Origin: Pseudomonas sp. Bout1
GTDB lineage: Bacteria > Pseudomonadota > Gammaproteobacteria > Pseudomonadales > Pseudomonadaceae
Reading direction: 5' to 3'
Length of the DNA: 64,000 bases
NCBI RefSeq assembly: GCF_034314165.1
Contig: NZ_JAVIWK010000001.1
Location: forward strand, 4,355,001 to 4,419,000
Position 1 is the first letter of the stretch; each line of letters opens with the position of its first letter. Below the pieces are notes generated by a model. That model ran no database searches. It was not told the DNA's origin and worked only from the letters and a program-made list of their open reading frames with translations. Below, in pieces: positions 27,412 through 35,201 of the stretch. The position numbers and the translations under genes are program-made.

Positions 27412-27839
27412 TGCTCGCTTTCCTCGGCGTTGACGGTAAAGACGACATCGGCGTCGCCCTGGTCGAAGACACTCGGCAGCACTTCAGGACCGAGCATGGG
27501 CAGCGGCACACTCAATGACGCGACCAGGATGCCGGCGGCGATCCCCGCGACGCCCACGCCGACAAACCCGGCCGGCGACAGCCAGCCGGCGTAGCGCGCC
27601 CAGAAGGACCGGCGCTGGGGAAATGACTGGCGGATGTGCCGCGCCAGCGCCGGGTCGACGGGCGCCAGTTGATAGCCGTCCAACTGGCCATCGAGCCAGC
27701 GCGCCTGGTGCAGCACCTCAAGTACGCCGTTATTCCCTGCGTCCAGCAGTGCCTGGGCCTGCGCCTGTTCGGCGCGGGGCCAGCGGTGCAGGTGGCCGCC
27801 GTAAGCCTCGGCCAGTTGGGCAAATCGTTCAGGCGTCAT
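27408..27839 (-). CDS. Single-pass membrane protein, probable anti-sigma factor
   Basis: 143 residues. A cytoplasmic helical N-terminus (ERFAQLAEAYGGHLHRWPRA; later QARWLDGQLDGY) precedes one membrane helix at about 88-107 (GFVGVGVAGIAAGILVASLS) and a short periplasmic tail ending in acidic residues. It overlaps the sigma gene by 4 nt and the CnrX-like gene by 4 nt. Position and topology point to an anti-sigma factor holding the ECF sigma, like CnrY. I recognise no named domain, so the role is inferred. Confidence 0.65.
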   Translation of the reverse strand: MTPERFAQLAEAYGGHLHRWPRAEQAQAQALLDAGNNGVLEVLHQARWLDGQLDGYQLAPVDPALARHIRQSFPQRRSFWARYAGWLSPAGFVGVGVAGIAAGILVASLSVPLPMLGPEVLPSVFDQGDADVVFTVNAEESEQ

Positions 27840-28417
27840 GGTTTTCCCCTTCCTGGGCGGGCGGGCCCGGGTATGTCGTCAAGGTAACTGCGCAAGTTGC
27901 GCCGCGCCCGTGACAGCAAGCTCTCCAGTGCCTCGACGCTGATGTTCATCAGCGCCGCGGCGTCGATATTCGACAGCTCTTGATAGTACTGCAGCACGAT
28001 TGCCTCGCGCTGGCGATCAGGCAGCGACGCCAACGCCCGCGCCATGTGCTCACTGCGCGCGGCCGCTTCCAGCTGTTCATCGGGGGCGGGCGCGCTGTCG
28101 AGCACTTCGTGCATGGCCTCTTCGTCGTGCAACGGGCGCTCCTTGCGCCGGCGCAAATGGTCGTGGCACAGGTTGAGCACCACGCGGTGCAACCAGGTGT
28201 CGAAGCGTGCTTCGCCACTGCGCCAACTCGCGGCCTGGCGCCAGATACGCAGGAAGCTTTCCTGGGCCACGTCCCTGGCCTCGTCGGCATCCCCGAGGAT
28301 CCGACTGGCGAGCGCGAGCAAACGCGGGAGCTTGCGCGTCACCATTTCGTTGATGGCCGCCGGTTCGTTGTTACCGATGCGGGCCAACAGCTCAACGTCC
28401 GGATCAGTGTCTTTCAA
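27836..28417 (-). CDS. ECF-type RNA polymerase sigma factor
   Basis: 193 residues. Region 2 contains LLALASRILGDADEARDVAQ, ESFLRIWRQAASWRSGEARF and DTWLHRVVLNLCHDHLRRRK (core and -10 contacts). Region 4 has LASLPDRQREAIVLQYYQEL with SNIDAAALMNISVEALESLL, the -35 recognition HTH. The apparent start is TTG with GAGA upstream; no better ATG lies in the N-terminal region. It heads a sigma / anti-sigma / CnrX-like operon with 4-nt overlaps throughout. Confidence 0.9.
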   Translation of the reverse strand: MKDTDPDVELLARIGNNEPAAINEMVTRKLPRLLALASRILGDADEARDVAQESFLRIWRQAASWRSGEARFDTWLHRVVLNLCHDHLRRRKERPLHDEEAMHEVLDSAPAPDEQLEAAARSEHMARALASLPDRQREAIVLQYYQELSNIDAAALMNISVEALESLLSRARRNLRSYLDDIPGPARPGRGKP

Positions 28418-28464
28418 TAGGGCAAGTCTCGGTCCGGTGGCTAAGGGTCAGGTTGACGAAGCTG

Positions 28465-28785
28465 TCAGCGAATCCAGTGCCCTTCCATCCAGTACCAGTT
28501 GGGGCCGCGTGATTCCCAGTGGCCTGGCTCCCAGCGGGCGTTGCGCATCACCGGCTGCCAGTGACCCGGCACCCAGGCATAGCCGCGCCCTTCGTAACGC
28601 CAGTGCCCGCGGTCCCACACATAGCCCTGGCGTTCGACGGGAACCGCCTCGACGCGCATCGGCGGCGGCGCATCGCGAATGATCACTTCGGTCTGGGCAA
28701 AGGTCGGCGTGCTGACCAGGGCGGCCAATGCCAGCGGGATCAACAGGGCAAAACGGAATGCGGCCAAAGGTCGTGCAAGTCTCAT
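28465..28785 (-). CDS. Secreted protein with several WxxGHW repeats
   Basis: About 106 residues from the ATG at 28785, preceded by GAAGGAGTTGTC. Leader: FALLIPLALAALVSTPTFAQ. The mature part repeats aromatic units: YVWDRGHWRYEGRG, YAWVPGHWQPVMRN, ARWEPGHWES and NWYWMEGHWIR. These are four WxxGxW copies, against two in the lipoprotein at 26636. It lies about 48 nt before the sigma gene's start in the opposite sense of transcription flow (same strand, upstream), so may be read with it. Function unknown. Confidence 0.78.
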   Translation of the reverse strand: MRLARPLAAFRFALLIPLALAALVSTPTFAQTEVIIRDAPPPMRVEAVPVERQGYVWDRGHWRYEGRGYAWVPGHWQPVMRNARWEPGHWESRGPNWYWMEGHWIR

Positions 28786-29054
28786 GACAACTCCTTCATC
28801 GGCGATCGCCAGTGATCGCAGCTGTAGGGTTGAACGGCAGGTGCCGAGGAAATCCGTCGCGCTGGAATCAACTTTTTTCGCGACCACTGCGCACGTCAGG
28901 CAGGGCCAGTATTGACCAGGGTTTGCGGGGGTTTGATGAAATATGCAAAAAGCTGCGACGGATTTGGCCAGGCGGTCGCGTTCAAGGGTTAACCGCTGGC
29001 AATCGGCAGGCTCATCTGTTGATTGGCAGCGTTCACTACCTTGAGGAAATCACC

Positions 29055-29198
29055 ATGTCTCGTCGAATTTCACTGCTGGTTGCCGCCGTCCTGCTCATGA
29101 ACCTTGGCGGCTGCGTGTTCCTGCCGGGGCACCGCGAGCACTGCTGCTGGCGCGGGTACGGGGTAGTCACCGCACCGACTGCACAAGCGATCTCCTGA
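29055..29198 (+). CDS. Small lipoprotein
   Basis: 47 residues: MSRRISLLVAAVLLMNLGGC is a textbook lipoprotein leader with lipobox LGGC. The mature peptide is short (VFLPGHREHCCWRGYGVVTA...) with a His/Cys-rich patch HREHCCW that might bind metal. GAGGAAATCACC precedes the ATG. It ends 4 nt before the stop of the converging DUF1652 gene. Confidence 0.65.
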   Translation: MSRRISLLVAAVLLMNLGGCVFLPGHREHCCWRGYGVVTAPTAQAIS

Positions 29199-29202
29199 GT
29201 CG

Positions 29203-29451
29203 CTAACCGAAGGCTGCAAACCCTCTGCGCCCGGCTTTGAGCTCGGTGCGCAGTTCGCCGATAAGGTTTGAGATGGCACGGACGCTGTCCAGGCCCTGGG
29301 GAGACACGCGAGGCAGCAGCAAGTCGACGCGCCCGGAGGTGGGATCGAAGATATTGATGCGCAGCGAACCGTCGCTGTTCAACGAGCAGTCACAGGCGAG
29401 CGGCAGGAAGCCGGACTCCATGATGTGGCAAAACTCGGCAATTGAAAGCAT
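29203..29451 (-). CDS. DUF1652 family protein
   Basis: About 82 residues from the ATG at 29451 (AAAGGGTGCCCA upstream). The family signature is clear: MESGFLPLACDCSLNSDGSL, FDPTSGRVDLLLPRVS and RAISNLIGELRTEL. DUF1652 proteins are abundant in Pseudomonas, small and cytoplasmic, with no established function. Monocistronic. Confidence 0.88.
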   Translation of the reverse strand: MLSIAEFCHIMESGFLPLACDCSLNSDGSLRINIFDPTSGRVDLLLPRVSPQGLDSVRAISNLIGELRTELKAGRRGFAAFG

Positions 29452-29695
29452 TGGGCACCCTTTCCCTGGACCGGGCTCGGAGGACATGATCCGTCTAGGG
29501 TAGATGAGCTTTTTCAGCTTGCCCGGGAATTAAATCAAAAGTGATACTTAGTGCTCATTTAGCCTGAAACCGCTGGCCGGTTGACGCCAGAAAAACCACG
29601 TCACGACCTCCCATCCGATGCCGCGCGAAGCACTTGATTCCTGGCGATGATGGCCAGATGCTCTGGGCGTTTGCCACCCTCCGAGTACCTCCCGC

Positions 29696-30640
29696 ATGAA
29701 CATCGACCCGCCAAGCGAACCCGACAGTGCCGTGTACAAGACGTTGCTGGAATCGACCAAGGCCATTCCCTGGCGCATCGACTGGCAAACCATGACATTC
29801 AGCTACATCGGCCCACAAATCGAGGCGCTGCTGGGCTGGACACCGCAGAGCTGGGCCACCGTGGATGACTGGGTGGCACGCATGCACCCGGACGACCGCG
29901 AGTACGTGGTCAACTTCTGCGTCTCGCAGTCACGCGCCGGCGTCGACCACGAAGCCGATTACCGGGCGCTGACCGCCAGCGGCGAGTACGTGTGGATTCG
30001 CGACGTGGTGCACGTACAGCGCAAGGACGGCGAGGTGCAGGCGCTGATCGGCTTCATGTTCGATATCAGCGAACGCAAGAAGACTGAAGAACACCTGATT
30101 CGCCTGCAGAAACAGCTGGAGGAATATTCATTCCAGGACGGCCTGACCGGCATCGCCAACCGCCGCATGTTCGACACCGTACTGGCGCGCGAGTGGGCCA
30201 GCGCCCTGCGCAGCCAATTGCCGCTGTCGTTGATCCTGTTGGATATCGACTATTTCAAGCAGTACAACGATCTCTACGGGCATATCAAGGGCGATGAATG
30301 CCTGCGCCAGGTGGCGCGCACGCTATCGCTGGCGGCCAACCGGCCACTGGACTTCATTGCACGCATTGGCGGCGAGGAGTTCGTGTGGTTGCTGCCGCAA
30401 ACCGATGCCGAATCCGCTCGGCGCGTGGCCGATCGCTGCTTGCACCTGATGCGCCAGCAACAGATCGAGCACGGGCATTCGGCAGTGTCCAACCTGCTCA
30501 CGTTGAGCCTGGGCGTGGGCACCTGCACGGTAAAACCGGGCAGCGCGGCGCTGGCATTTGTCGAGGCGGTCGACAAGTTGTTGTACCAGGCCAAGCGCAA
30601 TGGCCGGATGCGCGCGGAGTTTGCCGACGTGGCGGATTGA
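29696..30640 (+). CDS. PAS-GGDEF diguanylate cyclase
   Basis: 314 residues, no membrane segment. A PAS/PAC module (about 15-130: FSYIGPQIEALLGWTPQSWA, DVVHVQRKDGEVQALIGFMF) feeds a GGDEF domain (about 140-305) that makes cyclic di-GMP from two GTP. The active-site loop is RIGGEEF, competent in this family. RPLD five residues before it is an intact RxxD inhibitory site, so product inhibition is expected. A short linker helix (KKTEEHLIRLQKQLEEYSFQ) joins the two. The ribosome site is weak. Monocistronic, ending at a strong terminator. Confidence 0.92.
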   Translation: MNIDPPSEPDSAVYKTLLESTKAIPWRIDWQTMTFSYIGPQIEALLGWTPQSWATVDDWVARMHPDDREYVVNFCVSQSRAGVDHEADYRALTASGEYVWIRDVVHVQRKDGEVQALIGFMFDISERKKTEEHLIRLQKQLEEYSFQDGLTGIANRRMFDTVLAREWASALRSQLPLSLILLDIDYFKQYNDLYGHIKGDECLRQVARTLSLAANRPLDFIARIGGEEFVWLLPQTDAESARRVADRCLHLMRQQQIEHGHSAVSNLLTLSLGVGTCTVKPGSAALAFVEAVDKLLYQAKRNGRMRAEFADVAD

Positions 30641-30666
30641 TACAATGCTTGAATCGCAGGCAAAAA

Positions 30667-30699
30667 AAATCCCAAGTAGCTGATGGAAACTTGGGATTT
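30667..30699 (+). terminator. Rho-independent terminator after the GGDEF gene
   Basis: AAATCCCAAGT and ACTTGGGATTT pair perfectly (11 bp) around an 11-nt loop, followed by an A/T-rich run. The stretch from here to 30924 is notably AT-rich and shows no further gene. Confidence 0.85.
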
Positions 30700-30924
30700 A
30701 AAAATGCATAAACCGTGGGAGGTGAACGCACGGCTATTTTACCCACAGGGGAAACTTGCAACAAGATAATCTTCAACCTTTCGTCGGATTAAAACAACGC
30801 TAAGTCGTTCAATAACCACACTTTTTTAATGGATCCGATTTTTAAAGCGCCACTTTTTGGTGCAATACCCAGCGCGATTAAACATACCGAAATGTTTATT
30901 CCGCGACAAAAACAAGCTCATTGA

Positions 30925-31185
30925 TTAAAGGGGCGTGGGCGACTTCAGATAACGTTCATTCAAGTGTTTGCACGGATCCACCAGTTCAAGTTCGTTCTGG
31001 GGCATGGTGCGCGAGACACTGGCTGCCTGGCGGCATAACGCCAGGCGCTCCGCCGCTTCTTCGCGCTGCCGATCAACCTGGGCATTCACCCGAACGAAAT
31101 AGGCGCCCAGCACCACGGCCGTGCACAGAACCCCGACGACAAAGTAACGGAAGGCGTTGGATTGAGGGGGCTCCAGCTCGCTCAT
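30925..31185 (-). CDS. Small single-pass membrane protein of unknown function
   Basis: About 86 residues from the ATG at 31185. A short polar N-terminus (MSELEPPQSNAFRY) is followed by a membrane helix FVVGVLCTAVVLGAYFV and a charged helical periplasmic domain (VDRQREEAAERLALCRQAAS) with two Cys. An in-frame GTG at 31239 gives a longer form without better support. No family recognised. The 31186-31409 gap beyond it shows nothing. Confidence 0.6.
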   Translation of the reverse strand: MSELEPPQSNAFRYFVVGVLCTAVVLGAYFVRVNAQVDRQREEAAERLALCRQAASVSRTMPQNELELVDPCKHLNERYLKSPTPL

Positions 31186-31409
31186 ACGCTCATTGCACCG
31201 TGTGTTTCTGATAGCGAACGTCGTCACACAGGGTTCCACTCACCTGCACCACTGCGGTGCAAATCTGGAAAATGGCATTGATCTCGTCCGCCGTTGCCAA
31301 CCGAATAACCGTACCCATGCGCACCGCTTCCCAATGAGACGCTCAATTGTATGTAAATTGAAACACATCGGTTGTGGTGGATTTGTAAAACAGTCATCCG
31401 GATTACGCG

Positions 31410-32309
31410 TTAATCCTGTTCACGTCGCCTGAACTGCCCTGGCGCCAGCCCGTGGGCCTTGCGAAAACACCGGGAAAAATAGGCCTCGTCGGTAAACCCG
31501 CAACGGTGCGCAATTGCGCCAATCATCTGCGGGCTATTGAGCAGCAGCGTACGCGCCAGTTGCATGCGACGGTCGAGTACCAACTGGGAGAAGGGTTTGC
31601 CGGTTTCCTTGCGCAGCAGGTGGGTCAGGTAGTTGGGCGACAGGAAAGCGGCCGCCGCCGCGTCGGTCAGGTTCAGGGTGGGTTCGTGCAAATGCTCACG
31701 GATGTAGCCCTGCACCCGGGCCAGGGCGTCCTTGCGGCCACGCCGGGTGGCGTTGTTGGCGGCGAAGGCCTGGAGCGGCTCGGCATACGCTTGGCAAACC
31801 AACCCGATCAACTGAAACAGGTAACCCTTGAGCCGCTCCCGGGCGCCGAAGCTGCGCTGGGCATCGAGGGCACGCATCTGCTCCAGCCAGGTTTTGACTT
31901 CCTCGAAGGCGGCATCATCGAGGATGAAGTCCAGCTGTTCCTGAAAGCGAAACGGCGACAGTTCCGGGGCCTGGCCGATGGGAATGTCTTCCAGGTCCAG
32001 CGGGTCGCAGGTCAGTTGCGGCAGGAAAAATCCCTGGCTGAAATTGATCAGCATGAAATCGCCGTCTTCGGGATGGGGAATCACGTGCAGGCGATGAGGC
32101 AGGATAAAGGCCAGGGCCTTTTTCGGGAACGGGCGCACCGCACCGCCGATGTGCTGCACGGTGTCACCGCCCAGGTTGATCTGGATCTGGAAATACTCGT
32201 GGCGATGGGGACTGGTCAGCGCCGCCCTGCCCCGTTTGTCGCGGATATAGAAGTCGGGGCGGTCGCTGCGTTGTTCCATGCCGTAGGTGGTGATGCGGGT
32301 GCCGGGCAT
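31410..32309 (-). CDS. AraC-family transcriptional regulator
   Basis: 299 residues. The N-terminal cupin-like sensing domain contains SPHRHEYFQIQINLGGDTVQ (metal/ligand-facing HRHE) and ALAFILPHRLHVIPHPEDGD. The C-terminal double HTH is LNLTDAAAAAFLSPNYLTHL followed by GAIAHRCGFTDEAYFSRCFR. It lies 36 nt downstream of the FAH-type hydrolase gene on the same strand, so may form one unit with it; the effector is unknown. Confidence 0.9.
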   Translation of the reverse strand: MPGTRITTYGMEQRSDRPDFYIRDKRGRAALTSPHRHEYFQIQINLGGDTVQHIGGAVRPFPKKALAFILPHRLHVIPHPEDGDFMLINFSQGFFLPQLTCDPLDLEDIPIGQAPELSPFRFQEQLDFILDDAAFEEVKTWLEQMRALDAQRSFGARERLKGYLFQLIGLVCQAYAEPLQAFAANNATRRGRKDALARVQGYIREHLHEPTLNLTDAAAAAFLSPNYLTHLLRKETGKPFSQLVLDRRMQLARTLLLNSPQMIGAIAHRCGFTDEAYFSRCFRKAHGLAPGQFRRREQD

Positions 32310-32345
32310 AGGTATTTCTCGAAGGGCCAGGGCACCACTGTAGCG

Positions 32346-33041
32346 TCAACCCTGGCTGAGGGTGAAGTTCAGCTCGGCCAGGCCGTCAATGCCGGCGGTC
32401 ACCACATCGCCCGGTTGCAAGGCCCCGACGCCCGCCGGGGTGCCGGTGAAGATCAAGTCGCCGGCCTTCAGCGCCACGGATTTGGACGCATGGCTGATCA
32501 CCTCGCTGACCGACCAGATCAGGTCCGCCAGGTCGCCCACTTGACGTTGCTGGCCATTGACGTTGAGCCAGATGCGCCCGCTGCCCGGATGGCCGACGTC
32601 ACTCACCGGCCGCAACGCAGTGCAAGGTGCCGACTCGTCGAAGGCCTTGGCCCATTCCCACGGCCGCGAGAGCTTTTTCGCCTCGGCCTGGAGGTCACGG
32701 CGGGTCAAGTCAATGCCCAGGCCGTAACCCCAGATATGCGCGAAAGCGTCTTGCGGGGCAATGTCCACGCCGCCCTTGCCGATGGCCACCACCAATTCGA
32801 CCTCGTGATGCAGGTCGGCGGTCATTGGCGGGTAGGCGATCACGCCCTCGGCCGGCACTACGGCATCGGCCGGTTTCATGAAAAAGAACGGCGGCTCGCG
32901 GTCGGGGTCGTGGCCCATTTCGCGGGCATGTTCGCTGTAGTTGCGCCCCACGCAAAATACCCGGCGCAGCGCGAAACGAGCGTCGTCGCCGTGGATGGCG
33001 AGGGATGGAATGTCGTTGGGGGTGATGACGTAGCGGGTCAT
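32346..33041 (-). CDS. Fumarylacetoacetate hydrolase (FAH) family protein
   Basis: 231 residues. The FAH fold signature is complete: VFCVGRNYSEHAREMG, FFMKPADAVV, DLHHEVELVVAIGKGG (metal-binding Glu pair), GYGLGIDLTRRDLQ, KAFDESAPC and GDLIFTGTPAGVGALQPGD. Members hydrolyse C-C bonds of acylpyruvates or decarboxylate oxaloacetate in the cytoplasm using Mg/Mn. The length is that of acylpyruvase (YcgM-like) proteins. AGAGGCATACGCC precedes the ATG. Confidence 0.9.
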   Translation of the reverse strand: MTRYVITPNDIPSLAIHGDDARFALRRVFCVGRNYSEHAREMGHDPDREPPFFFMKPADAVVPAEGVIAYPPMTADLHHEVELVVAIGKGGVDIAPQDAFAHIWGYGLGIDLTRRDLQAEAKKLSRPWEWAKAFDESAPCTALRPVSDVGHPGSGRIWLNVNGQQRQVGDLADLIWSVSEVISHASKSVALKAGDLIFTGTPAGVGALQPGDVVTAGIDGLAELNFTLSQG

Positions 33042-33136
33042 GGCGTATGCCTCTTCGGTTGCCTGGGGCCAGTATGCGCAACGGCACCAGGGCGAAGTTG
33101 GACAGGCTTACGCAGATTTTGTACTGGGCGGTGCAA

Positions 33137-33466
33137 TCATTTACGCGCCAGCTTGTAGCGCAGGCAGTCCTGGTAAAAGCTCTGGCGAATCACCTCGGGC
33201 TTGACCCGTGAACGGCTGTCGTAGGTCTGCTCGGTGATGCCCATGGCCATCATGTGCATCCAGGACTTCTTGAACTGGTAGCTCTTCAGCTTCTGCCGGG
33301 CGGCATACAGCGAGACGCCCGACAGTTTCAATTCTTGCGCCCGGGCCGCCGTACCCGCGCCCCAACTGCACATGTATTTGTCATTATCCCGCAGCTCCCG
33401 CGCCTCTACCGAAAGCGCCCCACCTGCCAGGGAACAGGCGATCAGCATGATTCCAACCTTGCGCAT
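33137..33466 (-). CDS. Small periplasmic protein of unknown function
   Basis: About 109 residues. Signal peptide VGIMLIACSLAGGALSVEA, then a mature domain with two Cys (KYMCSWGAGTAARAQELKLS; SFYQDCLRYKLARK) likely to form a disulphide and a helical Met-rich middle (SWMHMMAMGITEQ). GGGG lies 6 nt before the ATG at 33466; the ATG at 33472 overlaps it. No family recognised. Confidence 0.65.
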   Translation of the reverse strand: MRKVGIMLIACSLAGGALSVEARELRDNDKYMCSWGAGTAARAQELKLSGVSLYAARQKLKSYQFKKSWMHMMAMGITEQTYDSRSRVKPEVIRQSFYQDCLRYKLARK

Positions 33467-33550
33467 TTGCATCCCCGTCTAACCACCTGAAAATAAAAGT
33501 GATTTTGGCGAGAATTTTGTTACAAAGGGGCCAGCAAATTGCCTTCTTGG

Positions 33551-33871
33551 CTAATTTGCCGAGACCAGTTTGAGGCCGATCACGCCTGCCAGGATCAGCA
33601 CGATGCACAAAACCCGTAACGGCGCAGTGGAGTCGCCCAGCAATGCCATGCCGATAATCGCGGTGCCAGCGGCGCCGATTCCGGTCCAGACGGCGTAGGC
33701 ACTGCCCACCGGCAGCGTGCGCAGCGCCATCGAAAGCAGGATCACGCTGCAAACGCCGGTCACCACGGTGAGCAATCCGGGGGTGAATCGGGTGAAGCCA
33801 TCCGAGGCCTTCATCGTGAACGCGAAAGCAATTTCAAGAATGCCGGCCAAGCCGAGCAGTAGCCATGCCAT
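33551..33871 (-). CDS. sugE: Small multidrug resistance (SMR) exporter, SugE/Gdx type
   Basis: 106 residues, four membrane helices. The essential Glu13 is present in MAWLLLGLAGILEIAFAF, followed by KASDGFTRFTPGLLTVVTG and the family signature LPVGSAYAVWTGIGAAGTA. The pattern is closest to SugE/Gdx, which exports guanidinium or quaternary ammonium ions in exchange for protons. No guanidine riboswitch-like ACGR-loop hairpins were seen upstream. It follows the AhpD-like gene by 68 nt on the same strand. Confidence 0.88.
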   Translation of the reverse strand: MAWLLLGLAGILEIAFAFTMKASDGFTRFTPGLLTVVTGVCSVILLSMALRTLPVGSAYAVWTGIGAAGTAIIGMALLGDSTAPLRVLCIVLILAGVIGLKLVSAN

Positions 33872-33939
33872 GGAGTGAGCCCTCAGAAAATACAGTGAGT
33901 GTGCGGCGAGGCGCCCCGCCACATCGAACCCGCGTTGGC

Positions 33940-34386
33940 TTATGCCTTGGCAGCCGCCGCTGGGGTGGTGCGGAAGGTGATGCCCAGGCGGTTAAAGGCA
34001 TTCATCAAGGCAATGCCGTAGGTGAGGTCGGCCAGTTCCTTGTCACTGAACTCGGCTGCGGCCGCCGCGTAGCCCGCGTCCGACACATCGCTGGCGGTAA
34101 CGGCTTCGGCAAACGCCAGGGCCACGCGTTCACGCTGGGTGAAGACCGCGCCAGCGTCGTGCCACACCGGCACCAGCACCAGCTTGTCCACGGCCAGGCC
34201 TTGCTTGAGCAGGTCCCGCGAGTGCATGTCGATGCAAAACGCGCAGCCGTTGACCTGCGAAACTCGCAGGTAGACCAGGTCGATCAGCTCTTTGGACAGG
34301 CCACTGTTTTGCAGGTAAACGTAAACCCCGCCGAATGCTTTGTAACCTTCAGGGGAGGCTTTGGAGTAGTCGAGACGCGTTGTCAT
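33940..34386 (-). CDS. Carboxymuconolactone decarboxylase family (AhpD-like) protein
   Basis: About 148 residues from the ATG at 34386 (AGGATTTCACC upstream). The AhpD core is VNGCAFCIDMHSRDLLKQG: CxxC followed by a His three residues on, the redox-active centre of alkylhydroperoxidase-like members. YLRVSQ precedes it, as in the family. It may reduce peroxides through a thiol partner, which is not evident here. Divergent from the azoreductase gene, about 195 bp away, consistent with shared control of a redox or electrophile response. Confidence 0.88.
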   Translation of the reverse strand: MTTRLDYSKASPEGYKAFGGVYVYLQNSGLSKELIDLVYLRVSQVNGCAFCIDMHSRDLLKQGLAVDKLVLVPVWHDAGAVFTQRERVALAFAEAVTASDVSDAGYAAAAAEFSDKELADLTYGIALMNAFNRLGITFRTTPAAAAKA

Positions 34387-34581
34387 GGTGAAATCCTGTA
34401 GAGGTTGGATGAAGACGCCATCTTGCGGCGCCATGGCCTACCCCAAAAGATCCATGATCTGGCTTGAACAATAGGCCATGAATGCGCCGACATGGCCTAG
34501 TCTCAATCTTGATTCTTGGCTCTTTGGCATGGGTCATGGGGTTCGTAGACTGAAGGCCGTCAACCCAGGAAGCACCGCACC

Positions 34582-35184
34582 ATGAATATCCTCCATGTCA
34601 GTGCCAGCCCTCGCGGGCAAGCGTCGGAGAGCAACGCGCTCTCCCAAAAAATCATTGAATGCCTGCGCCAGCGGCACCCGGCCGCCGAGGTAACCCAGCG
34701 GCTCATCGCCGGTGATGCCATGGCGCCGTTGGACGAGCCTTACGCAACGTCCCAGCAGTCGACCGCGGATATCTCGCAGGCAGGTTCGATGGCCCAGTCC
34801 GAGCGGCTGGTTCGCGAGTTGGAGCTGGCCGATGTCGTGGTGATTGCCACCCCCATGCATAACTACTCGGTGCCAGCGGCCCTCAAGTTATGGCTCGATC
34901 ACATTGCACGGGTGCGCCGCACCTTCGATATCTCGGCCCAGGGCAAGGTCGGCTTATTGCAGGACCGGCCAGTGTTCATTGCCGTGGCCTCAGGCGGGCG
35001 ATTTTCCGGGGAGCGCGCGCACCAGCCGGATTTCCTGACGCCGTACCTGAAAACCATCCTGGGCATGATCGGCCTGCACGACGTGACCTTCTTCAGCGTC
35101 GAGGGCACTGCTTCACGCCCGGAAACACTGGCTCAGACGCGTCGCCAGACCGACCAGGCGCTACACGACTACTTCGCAACCTGA
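34582..35184 (+). CDS. azoR: FMN-dependent NADH:quinone / azo-reductase
   Basis: 200 residues with a flavodoxin-like fold. Opening MNILHVSASPRGQASESNAL binds the FMN phosphate. VVIATPMHNYSVPAALKLWL and DHIARVRRTFDIS form the isoalloxazine and active-site region, and FIAVASGGRF follows. AzoR homodimers reduce azo dyes and quinones by two-electron transfer. AGGAAGCACCGCACC precedes the ATG. The MocR regulator begins 17 nt downstream on the same strand. Confidence 0.9.
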   Translation: MNILHVSASPRGQASESNALSQKIIECLRQRHPAAEVTQRLIAGDAMAPLDEPYATSQQSTADISQAGSMAQSERLVRELELADVVVIATPMHNYSVPAALKLWLDHIARVRRTFDISAQGKVGLLQDRPVFIAVASGGRFSGERAHQPDFLTPYLKTILGMIGLHDVTFFSVEGTASRPETLAQTRRQTDQALHDYFAT

Positions 35185-35201
35185 ACAGGACCCGCCGCCG
35201 G

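Noticed and set aside
31452..33158. 568-codon plus-strand frame antisense to the AraC regulator and FAH gene
   Set aside because: Spans two well-supported minus-strand genes and their gap with no motif of its own.
33872..33939. Guanidine riboswitch upstream of the SMR exporter
   Set aside because: The GC hairpin here has no ACGR loops, and the gap follows another gene on the same strand; nothing matches the known guanidine motifs.
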